From assembly GCA_041571575.1 (NCBI GenBank), contig JBFFTZ010000046.1:1-12409 (forward strand): a stretch of 12,409 nt of DNA, read 5' to 3'. Every line of letters begins with the position of its first letter. The first letter of the stretch is position 1. This stretch comes from CAKZML01 sp041571575 (GTDB lineage Bacteria; Pseudomonadota; Gammaproteobacteria; Steroidobacterales; BM003). A program made the translations under genes and the position numbers. The notes beneath the pieces are model-generated. The model was not told the origin of the DNA, ran no database searches, and saw only the letters and a program-made list of their open reading frames with translations. Positions 1-5,699 of this stretch are shown here, one piece after another.

Positions 1-16
1 AGGCACTAATTTAATA

Positions 17-185
17 GGGTGACAGTTACCCTAATTCCCAAAGAGGTACTGTCTCCCAAAGTCGCACGTAGGACACGATCCCGTAATTAAGGCGAATATT
101 AGGGACAGGCACCAGTTTTTTCCCACTCTCGCGAATATTAGGGACAGGCACCAGTTTTTTCGGGAATTTAACGTAACTGTCACCC
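17..185. mobile_element. MITE-like short element with 13-bp terminal inverted repeats
   Basis: The left end, GGGTGACAGTTAC at 17-29, is perfectly inverted at 173-185 (GTAACTGTCACCC). Similarity weakly continues inward (a TAATTCCC-like stretch on both sides). Each terminus is itself an imperfect palindrome: GGTGACAGTTACC matches its own reverse complement at 10 of 13 positions. The interior holds a tandem pair of a second motif (92-160) and no credible gene. The size (169 bp), the inverted ends and the lack of coding capacity fit a non-autonomous, palindrome-based element. Motifs like these are, in my memory, common near REP-associated Y1 transposase (RAYT) genes in gammaproteobacteria. No such gene is present here, so the link is inference. 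No target-site duplication is obvious. Confidence 0.5.
92..160 (+). repeat. Two tandem 30-bp copies of an AGGGACAGGCACC motif
   Basis: Positions 92-121 and 131-160 are identical over 30 bases, running from GCGAATATTAGGG through ACAGGCACCAG to a run of six T. The next C also matches. They are separated by 9 nt (122-130). The core ATTAGGGACAGGCACC recurs in inverted orientation as another tandem pair at 1568-1614, on the other side of fabI. Two copies with one 9-nt spacer are too few and too close for CRISPR. The T-run after CACCAG is present in both copies here but not in the 1568-1614 pair. Confidence 0.85.
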
Positions 186-191
186 AAATAG

Positions 192-219
192 AAAAGGGCC
201 GGATGAACCGGCCCTTTTT
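192..219. terminator. Bidirectional Rho-independent terminator downstream of fabI
   Basis: GGGCCGG (196-202), loop ATGAA, then CCGGCCC (208-214) form a perfect 7-bp GC stem. Four A precede it and five T follow it, so it can end transcription on both strands. On the minus strand it lies about 30 nt beyond the fabI stop codon and provides a four-U tail. It also separates fabI from the repeat element at 17-185. Confidence 0.8.
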
Positions 220-248
220 GTTTTGTTGGCGTGAGCCTAGAGGGTGGC

Positions 249-1040
249 TTATTCGCCTGCGTCGATGGTCATGCCGATGCTGTGGAACCCTGAGTCCACG
301 TACAGCACTTCGCCGGTGATGCCGCTGGCCAGGTCTGAACACATGAAGGCGGCGGCGTTACCCACTTCGTCGATGGTCACGTTACGACGCAAGGGCGCGG
401 CCTTTTCGAATTCCTTCATCATGCCCCGCAGACCGGACACGCCCGAGGCGGCCAGGGTCTTGATGGGACCGGCGGAGATCGCGTTCACACGGATGTTGTC
501 CGGGCCCAGGTCGCTGGCCAGGAAACGCACGCCGGATTCCAGGCTGGCCTTGGCCATGCCCATCACGTTGTAGTTCGGTACCGCTTTCACGGCGCCCAGG
601 TAGCTCAGCGTGAGCAGGGAGCCGTTACGACCGGCCATCATGCCCTTGGCGGCCTTGGCCAGGGCGATAAAGCTGTAGGCGCTGATGTCGTGGGCGATGG
701 CGAATCCTTCACGGGTGGTGGAGTCGGCGAAGCGACCCGCCAGCTGTTCCCGCGGGGCGAAGCCCACTGCATGCACCACGATGTCGATGCTGTCCCAATG
801 CTGCTTCAGACTGTCGAATGCCGCATCAATCTGCTCGTCCGAGGCCACGTCCATCGGGAAGGTGAGGGTGGAGTCGCAATCGGCAGCCATCTTCTCCACC
901 CGTGACTGGAGCTTTTCATTCTGGAAGGTGAAGGCCAGTTCGGCGCCCTCGCGATGCATGGCCTGTGCGATGCCCCAGGCGATGGAGCGAGTGCTGGCAA
1001 CCCCAACGATCAATGCACGTTTGCCGGCTAGAAATCCCAT
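249..1040 (-). CDS. fabI: Enoyl-[acyl-carrier-protein] reductase (NADH), FabI type
   Basis: A cytoplasmic enzyme that reduces trans-2-enoyl-ACP to acyl-ACP with NADH, the last step of each fatty-acid elongation cycle. The 263-aa protein is the usual FabI length. It starts with the short-chain-dehydrogenase dinucleotide fold in the FabI-specific form (GKRALIVGVAS, residues 6-16; RSIAWGIA, 18-25). The active site has Y147, Y157 and K164 (SYLGAVKAVPNYNVMGMAK), matching Y146/Y156/K163 of E. coli. The substrate-loop signature SAGPIKTLAASG is intact, and G93 in the HAVGFAP segment matches the glycine tied to triclosan sensitivity. The ATG is preceded by GAGGGAG (complement of 1047-1053) at 6-nt spacing, which supports this start. 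It is monocistronic as seen here, with repeats on both sides. I found no convincing promoter. Confidence 0.97.
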   Translation of the reverse strand: MGFLAGKRALIVGVASTRSIAWGIAQAMHREGAELAFTFQNEKLQSRVEKMAADCDSTLTFPMDVASDEQIDAAFDSLKQHWDSIDIVVHAVGFAPREQLAGRFADSTTREGFAIAHDISAYSFIALAKAAKGMMAGRNGSLLTLSYLGAVKAVPNYNVMGMAKASLESGVRFLASDLGPDNIRVNAISAGPIKTLAASGVSGLRGMMKEFEKAAPLRRNVTIDEVGNAAAFMCSDLASGITGEVLYVDSGFHSIGMTIDAGE

Positions 1041-1285
1041 GGTGTACTCCCTCAGGCGACTACAGTGTGTATGCGCGGTCGCGGTAATGTGTTCGTTCTT
1101 AAGTGTGGCCCCGGTTCGTTGCCGGTCACGCCATTGACGCCCAGCGCGCCATGTTCTGCCGAATTGTGCCGCAATCCCACGGTCCGTGACCAGTTTTTGC
1201 AGGAGGGATTAACGGAGGCAAGGCCTGGGTCTTATTGCGCAGTCGCAGCATTTGGCGTCGCTTGCGCGGCATCCGGTAGCTAAAA

Positions 1286-1445
1286 GAGGACAGCTACCTT
1301 AACTTCCGAGCGGGGCAAATGCGGTGACAGTTTCCCTATTTAATCTCGGTCACCGGCTCTCACGTAACCGGGTTCGCTTGGGCAATTGCCGGCAGGGGAA
1401 AGAGCAGGCCCCGCCTTTCAAAACCGAATTAAGGTAACTGTCACC
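1286..1445. repeat. Cluster of three GGTGACAGTTACC-type motifs, one inverted
   Basis: GGTGACAGTTTCC at 1323-1335 faces GGTAACTGTCACC at 1433-1445, which is its reverse complement at 12 of 13 positions. A degenerate third copy, GAGGACAGCTACC, lies at 1286-1298 (10 of 13) in the same orientation as the first. The outer span of 160 bp is close to the 169 bp of the element at 17-185, so this may be a decayed second copy. The interior (for example 1346-1420) has no recognisable gene and lacks the ACAGGCACC motif. Confidence 0.6.
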
Positions 1446-1567
1446 CTATTAACCGGTTCGACTGAATCGGGCATGCCGGCGAGATGAAATGGTTGGGAGA
1501 AAAAGCGGGCTTTCGACTATTCCCTGGCCCAGGTGGCAGTCACGGTTCCTGCCATTGCATCCGGAGA

Positions 1568-1614
1568 AAATAGGTGCCTGTCCCTAATTTATTAAATAGG
1601 TGCCTGTCCCTAAT
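1568..1614 (-). repeat. Tandem pair of 21-bp GGTGCCTGTCCC repeats, inverted relative to 92-160
   Basis: Positions 1568-1588 and 1594-1614 are identical 21-mers (AAATAGGTGCC followed by TGTCCCTAAT), with a 26-bp period. Their core is the reverse complement of the ATTAGGGACAGGCACC core at 92-160. The pair begins only 20 nt beyond the mltD stop codon, so it should be transcribed in the 3' end of the gloB-mltD mRNA. I see no classical terminator there. Confidence 0.85.
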
Positions 1615-1634
1615 ACTTTTATCGCATTCGATGC

Positions 1635-3323
1635 TCAGGTGGAGGACTGGGCGGTCACGTCCACGTACATGACCAGCTTCTGGCCGGGTTGCAGGTACTT
1701 GGATTTGGCCAGGGTGCCGGCGTTCCACTTCTGGATCTCGCTGACGCTGACCCGGAAGCGGGAGGAGATGCGGGCAAGGGAGTCGCCCTTGCGCACGGTG
1801 TAGGTGACCTTGCGTACCTGGTCCGAGGGGGAACTGCCCACCTGGGCGACGGTGCCGTCGGTCCAGATCACCAGCTTCCTGCCCACCGATAATGTGTCGC
1901 CCGGGGCCATGCCGTTCCACTTGGCCAGGTTCCGGGTGGAGACACCGTATTTCTTGCCGATGCTCCAGAAGCTTTCACCGGACTTCACCACGTGCTGGGC
2001 CTTGCTCACACCCCGGGGACGGGACATGGTGCTGGACAGGCGCGAATCCGCCGACTTGGTGTAGCTGTCCAGGCTGCGGGTGGCGGTGGGGATCATCAGG
2101 TATTTGCCCGCCCGGATCATCGAGCCGTTCAGGCCGTTCACCTGGCGCAGCAGTTCTACCGTCGTGCCGTTCTTGCGTGCGATGTTGCTCAGCACATCGC
2201 CGTTCTTGACCTTGTAGCGCACCCATTTCACCCGCTCCCGATCCGGCAGATCGGCCAGGGCCTGGGTCAGCACCGGGGCGGCATCCACCGGCACCATCAA
2301 GCGGTGAGGTCCGTCCGGGTCGGTAGCCCAGCGGTTGAAGCCGGCATTCAGTGCATACAGTTCGTCGATGTCCAGTCCGGCCAGGTCGGCGGCCAGGGCC
2401 AGGTCGATCTGGGAGTCGGTGGTCACTTCTTCGAAATACGGAGCGTCCTCAATGGCCGGCAGGGTCAGGCCCAGGGATTCGGGATCGGCAACCACCGCCC
2501 GGATGGCCAGCAGCTTGGGCACGTAGGCCTCGGTTTCCTTGGGCAGTGACAGGCTCCAGAAATCGGTGTCACGAGAGCGGTTCAGGTTCTTGCGCTGGGC
2601 CCGCTTCACGTTGCCCTCGCCGGAGTTATAGGCGGCCACGGCCAGCAGCCAGTCTTCATCCAGCAACTTGTACAAGTACTCCAGGTAGTCCAGCGCAGCG
2701 TGGGTGGCGGCCACCGGGTCACGGCGTCCGTCATACCACCAGTTCTGCTTCAGGCCGAAGCGCTTGCCCGTGCCGGGAATGATCTGCCACAGGCCGGCGG
2801 CCCGGCCATGGGAATAGGCGAAGGGATCAAAGGCGCTTTCCACTACCGGCAGCAGGGCGACTTCCAGGGGCATGCCCCGGGACTCGGCCTCGGCCACGAT
2901 GTAGGGCAGAAAACGCTTGGCCCGGGTAAACACCCGGGTGATGTAGGCGGGGTGGCGCACGTACCAGTCCAGCTGCTGCTGAACGGCCCGGCGATCATCG
3001 GCTTCCAGTTGAAAGCCGTTGCGAATTCGTTGCCACAAATCCTTATCGGCAGGCGAGGCGGCGAGAATTTCCTCTTCTTCGTCCAGGGGGTCCACGGCCG
3101 GGATCAGCATTTCCTCGGGCAGGTAGATACCGGGGTAGGTCAGCAGACGCCGGGCATCGGGGACCTTGTTCTCGTCGGCCTGCAGTTCGGCCGGCAGGGC
3201 CTGCACGGAGGCCGGCGCCACATGGCTTTCCAGGCTCTCGGCAGAGGCGTGTCCTGCGGCCAGGCATAAAAAACCTGCCAGCAGCGCGTTAATTACTCGA
3301 TGTCCCAAGGAATGTCCTCTCAT
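1635..3323 (-). CDS. mltD: Membrane-bound-type lytic murein transglycosylase D with three LysM domains
   Basis: A cell-envelope enzyme that cleaves the MurNAc-GlcNAc bond of peptidoglycan to give 1,6-anhydromuropeptides. The 562-aa protein has an N-terminal secretion signal (hydrophobic residues 11-23, likely cut after HASA at 28). An SLT domain spans about 135-250, with catalytic E162 in VVESAFDP and the GLWQIIPGTG and AAYNSGEGNV motifs. LysM peptidoglycan-binding domains lie at about 367-412, 442-487 and 506-553. The ATG at 3323 is preferred over an in-frame ATG at 3341, because AAGGA sits 9 nt before it and it overlaps the gloB stop in an ATGA. That overlap implies translational coupling and one transcript with gloB. 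E. coli MltD is a lipoprotein. Here the only signal-region cysteine (C20) lacks a good lipobox, so the protein may be soluble in the periplasm. Confidence 0.94.
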   Translation of the reverse strand: MRGHSLGHRVINALLAGFLCLAAGHASAESLESHVAPASVQALPAELQADENKVPDARRLLTYPGIYLPEEMLIPAVDPLDEEEEILAASPADKDLWQRIRNGFQLEADDRRAVQQQLDWYVRHPAYITRVFTRAKRFLPYIVAEAESRGMPLEVALLPVVESAFDPFAYSHGRAAGLWQIIPGTGKRFGLKQNWWYDGRRDPVAATHAALDYLEYLYKLLDEDWLLAVAAYNSGEGNVKRAQRKNLNRSRDTDFWSLSLPKETEAYVPKLLAIRAVVADPESLGLTLPAIEDAPYFEEVTTDSQIDLALAADLAGLDIDELYALNAGFNRWATDPDGPHRLMVPVDAAPVLTQALADLPDRERVKWVRYKVKNGDVLSNIARKNGTTVELLRQVNGLNGSMIRAGKYLMIPTATRSLDSYTKSADSRLSSTMSRPRGVSKAQHVVKSGESFWSIGKKYGVSTRNLAKWNGMAPGDTLSVGRKLVIWTDGTVAQVGSSPSDQVRKVTYTVRKGDSLARISSRFRVSVSEIQKWNAGTLAKSKYLQPGQKLVMYVDVTAQSST

Positions 3324-4099
3324 GCAAAACTGTCCTTCCATTGGCGAATCGCGGCGAAGACCTCTTCTGTGGTCTCCAGCGGGCGCTCCGTGCGGGATTC
3401 AGCTGCACGCTTTATATCAGTTTCGCGGCAGCGCAGGAATGGATTGATGGCTAATTCGGTGCCTATGGTGGACGGGATCGTGGGCCGGCCGGCATCCCGC
3501 AGGGCCTGGCAGGCCCGCTGGTAATCGCGCAGCGCCTGGTTGTCCGGGTCTGCGGCCAGGGCAAAGCGCAAGTTCGACAGGGTGTACTCGTGAGCGCAAT
3601 ACACGCTGGTTTCCGGGGGCAGGTCGGCCAATTCATCCATGGAGGCGGTCATCTGGGCCGGGGTTCCCTCGAAGAGCCGGCCGCAGCCGCCGCTGAACAG
3701 GGTGTCGCCACAGAATACGGCGCCGTGTCCGTAGTAGGCGATATGGCCCAGGGTGTGTCCGGGCACTTCGATCACCTCAAAATTCAGGCCGGTGTCGGGA
3801 ATCTGGATTCTCTGGCCATGCACCATGGGGTAGTTGATGCAGGGGATGTGTTCATTGGCAGGGCCGAATACCGGCACCTCGTGATGGGCCAGCAGTGTCT
3901 CGATGCCGCCCACGTGGTCCGGATGGTGATGGGTGATGAGCACCGCGATCAGCTCCAGGTTCTGCTCGACAAGGGTCTTGAGTACCGGTGTGGCATCGCC
4001 GGGATCCACCACAACCACCCTGGCAGGATTCTCGGTATCGTGGATCAGCCAGATGTAGTTATCGCTGAACGCTTCAATGGTGGTGACCTTCAATGCCAT
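3320..4099 (-). CDS. gloB: Hydroxyacylglutathione hydrolase (glyoxalase II)
   Basis: A cytoplasmic metallo-beta-lactamase-fold hydrolase that splits S-D-lactoylglutathione to D-lactate and glutathione, the second step of methylglyoxal detoxification. The 259-aa protein matches the family length. The binuclear metal site is complete: H57, H59, D61 and H62 in THHHPDH, H115 in VPGHTLGH, the bridging D132 in FCGDTLFSGGCGR, and H170 in CAHEYT. The C-terminal helical glutathione-binding part is present (NPFLRC near residue 225). I chose the ATG at 4099 over an in-frame one at 4150: it has GGAGGG about 7 nt upstream, and the extra 17 residues have no family counterpart. It is first in a two-gene unit with mltD (4-nt overlap) and divergent from the methyltransferase, the arrangement seen in many gammaproteobacteria. 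Confidence 0.95.
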   Translation of the reverse strand: MALKVTTIEAFSDNYIWLIHDTENPARVVVVDPGDATPVLKTLVEQNLELIAVLITHHHPDHVGGIETLLAHHEVPVFGPANEHIPCINYPMVHGQRIQIPDTGLNFEVIEVPGHTLGHIAYYGHGAVFCGDTLFSGGCGRLFEGTPAQMTASMDELADLPPETSVYCAHEYTLSNLRFALAADPDNQALRDYQRACQALRDAGRPTIPSTIGTELAINPFLRCRETDIKRAAESRTERPLETTEEVFAAIRQWKDSFA

Positions 4100-4439
4100 C
4101 CCAAGCCCTCCCGGGGCGTTGATTCTTCTGGGGGAGAGTACGGTACTCACTCTCCGCGTTGATCTGTTGCCGTGTGCTTCGTACCGTGCCCCGGCAGGTT
4201 CAATTCAGGTTTTGGGCCCGAGAATTGCCATTCTCATGAAAGCCCGGCGCATTTGCCGTGACAAATTTCACATAATTAGCAGCCGAATGCACGAGACCAT
4301 TCAGGGCTGCGGCGGCAGCCAGGGGCCGCTACGGCCTGTTTGGCCGGATTATGTCACCTGTATGGGTTGAAAGATAATTGGCCTCCTGGCGCATGCAAAG
4401 CGGGACAACAGCGAGTCCCTGCGGGTATCCTCTTGGGTC
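4100..4439. other. Divergent gloB / methyltransferase intergenic region
   Basis: A 340-bp stretch without a supportable gene. It must hold promoters for gloB (leftward) and the methyltransferase-rnhA pair (rightward). On the minus strand a TTGTCA hexamer (complement of about 4258-4263) followed by TTTCAT at roughly 17 nt is the best, still weak, gloB promoter candidate. No good -35/-10 pair is visible for the rightward genes. The clearest structure is the inverted repeat at 4220-4235, listed separately. The methyltransferase start codon has no strong Shine-Dalgarno sequence. Confidence 0.4.
4220..4235. promoter_or_regulatory. Operator-like inverted repeat GAGAAT-N4-ATTCTC
   Basis: GAGAAT (4220-4225) and ATTCTC (4230-4235) are perfect inverted arms around TGCC, located in the gloB leader region. 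The arms resemble half-sites of Fur-type boxes (GATAAT/ATTATC), but the spacing differs from the standard arrangement. The regulator is therefore unknown, and chance occurrence is possible. Confidence 0.3.
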
Positions 4440-5168
4440 ATGAATGAGCAACGATCCTCTGCAGACTCCTGGTTGGACACCGCCCTGGGCAAACGGCTGT
4501 TGAGCCAGGAGAAAGAACTGGTGAGCCGGGCCCTGGCCCAGGTGTTCGGTCCCCAGTTGCTGCAAATTGGACGCTGGGGGGATGAGGACGCTTTCCTGAG
4601 CCTGTCCCGCACCCAGCGCAGCGCCCTGGTCGATTCCGCCTCCCGGAATGTTCCCTGTATCCACAGCAGTCCGGAGCAACTGGCGGTGGCCAGTCACAGC
4701 GTGGACGCAGTCCTGTTGCCCCACACCCTGGAACGCAGTTGCGCGCCTCACCAGGTGCTCCGGGAAGTGGACAGGATCCTGGTGGGTGATGGCCAGGTCA
4801 TTATCCTTGGCCTGAACCCCAACGGACCCATGGGTCTGCGCAGGGTGCTCAGCCGCAGGAAGTTCCCCGAGCATTGCCTGGGGCTGATCCGGATGCGACG
4901 CATCGAGGACTGGCTGGAACTGCTGGGCTACGAGATTCGCGCCATCCGGCGCTTTTGTTTCGCCTGGCCGATGAAGGGCCTCAAGGACGCGCACCTGGAA
5001 AAAATCGAGAGCCTGGGTTCACGCTACTGGCCAGTGCTGGCCGGAGGCTATATGGTGCACGCCCAGAAGCGGGTCTATGGCATGACGCCCATACGCCCGG
5101 CTGTCCGTGCCCGGCAACGCGTCGGGGCGGGACTGGCAGAACCGACCGCGAGAAACATGCATGAGTGA
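4440..5168 (+). CDS. Class I SAM-dependent methyltransferase, YafS-like
   Basis: A 242-aa protein of the Methyltransf_11-type family found between gloB and rnhA in many gammaproteobacteria (YafS in E. coli). The substrate is unknown. Visible features are the N-terminal helix WLDTALGKRLLSQE (11-24), a degenerate motif I (LLQIGRWGDE, 40-49) and the motif IV/post-motif block AVLLPHTLERSCAPHQVLREVDRILVGDG (within 90-118). This is followed by a strand-loop IILGLNPNGPMGLRR (121-135), typical of the family. The GxGxG-like SAM loop is weak, as I recall for other family members. The ATG at 4440 gives a natural N-terminus although no strong ribosome-binding site precedes it. The last 8 nt overlap rnhA, so the two are very probably co-transcribed. 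Confidence 0.85.
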   Translation: MNEQRSSADSWLDTALGKRLLSQEKELVSRALAQVFGPQLLQIGRWGDEDAFLSLSRTQRSALVDSASRNVPCIHSSPEQLAVASHSVDAVLLPHTLERSCAPHQVLREVDRILVGDGQVIILGLNPNGPMGLRRVLSRRKFPEHCLGLIRMRRIEDWLELLGYEIRAIRRFCFAWPMKGLKDAHLEKIESLGSRYWPVLAGGYMVHAQKRVYGMTPIRPAVRARQRVGAGLAEPTARNMHE

Positions 5169-5595
5169 TGTGACGATCTACACCGATGGCGCCTGCCGGG
5201 GCAATCCCGGACCGGGAGGCTGGGGCGCGGCATTGAGTTGGCAGGGAAAGGAAAAGCACCTCCACGGTGGCGAGCGGAATACCACCAATAACCGGATGGA
5301 GCTGACGGCGGCTATCCAGGCCCTGAAGGCCCTGAAGCGGCCCTGCAAGGTCGACCTGTACACCGACTCGAAATATGTTCGCGACGGCATCACCAAGTGG
5401 ATGGCCAACTGGAAAGTCCGGGGCTGGAAAACCGCCAATAGAAAGCCGGTGAAAAACCAGGACCTGTGGATGGAACTGGACGCGGCCCTGGGCGCGCACA
5501 AGATCACCTGGCACTGGGTGCTAGGGCACTCCGGAGTCGAAGGAAACGAACTGGCCGACGAGTTGGCGAATCGGGGAATTGACGAACTGGGCTGA
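5161..5595 (+). CDS. rnhA: Ribonuclease HI
   Basis: A cytoplasmic endonuclease that degrades the RNA strand of RNA/DNA hybrids (R-loops, Okazaki primers). The 144-aa protein has all four metal-binding carboxylates: D9 (YTDGACRGNPGPGG), E47 (NNRMELTA), D69 (YTDSKYV) and D133 (ELADELA). It also has the general-base-region histidine H123 in LGHSGVEGNE. The basic handle is present (KWMANWKVRGW to KPVKNQ, about 79-100), so this is the HI type able to grip hybrids. The ATG at 5161 yields the canonical MSDVTIYTDG start. An in-frame upstream start at 5107 would add residues unrelated to the family. The start overlaps the methyltransferase stop by 8 nt. The usual downstream partner, dnaQ, is displaced by about 1.9 kb. 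Confidence 0.97.
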   Translation: MSDVTIYTDGACRGNPGPGGWGAALSWQGKEKHLHGGERNTTNNRMELTAAIQALKALKRPCKVDLYTDSKYVRDGITKWMANWKVRGWKTANRKPVKNQDLWMELDAALGAHKITWHWVLGHSGVEGNELADELANRGIDELG

Positions 5596-5699
5596 AGAAC
5601 TGTGAAGCGCGGCAGCCCCTTGACCGTAACGAATATGAAACCATGCGCTGTTAGCGGCCCGGTAATAGAATTTCCGCACGTGACGGGAGTCAAGAAGTA

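Larger units (their letters stand above)
1041..1634. other. Gene-free interval between mltD and fabI: fabI leader plus repeats
   Basis: This 594-bp stretch has no ORF with family-like sequence. Next to fabI it holds the fabI ribosome-binding site, then a leader with no clear -35/-10 pair. There is a small perfect inverted repeat, CACGG-T-CCGTG, at about 1178-1188 and a 10-bp palindrome GGCAATTGCC at 1381-1390. From 1286 to 1614 it is dominated by copies of the two repeat motifs also seen at 17-185 (separate entries). In Pseudomonas, as I recall, peptide-transporter genes lie between fabI and mltD. Here repeats occupy that position. Confidence 0.6.

Noticed and set aside
92..160. Possible CRISPR array
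   Set aside because: There are only two repeats with one 9-nt spacer, no cas genes nearby, and the same motif recurs inverted elsewhere in the window. It is a dispersed repeat.
31..342. 103-aa minus-strand ORF across the repeats
   Set aside because: The sequence is repeat translation (KNWCLSLIFA twice) plus the fabI C-terminal region in another frame. It is not a gene.
1065..1283. 72-aa plus-strand ORF upstream of fabI
   Set aside because: There is no clear ribosome-binding site, its composition is atypical and it has no recognisable family. It lies in the fabI leader and repeat-rich interval.
2700..3269. 189-aa plus-strand ORF
   Set aside because: It is antisense to mltD, whose SLT and LysM domains are unmistakable.
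4329..4994. 221-aa minus-strand ORF that could extend the gloB strand
   Set aside because: It is antisense to the methyltransferase, with no conserved motif and no ribosome-binding site support.
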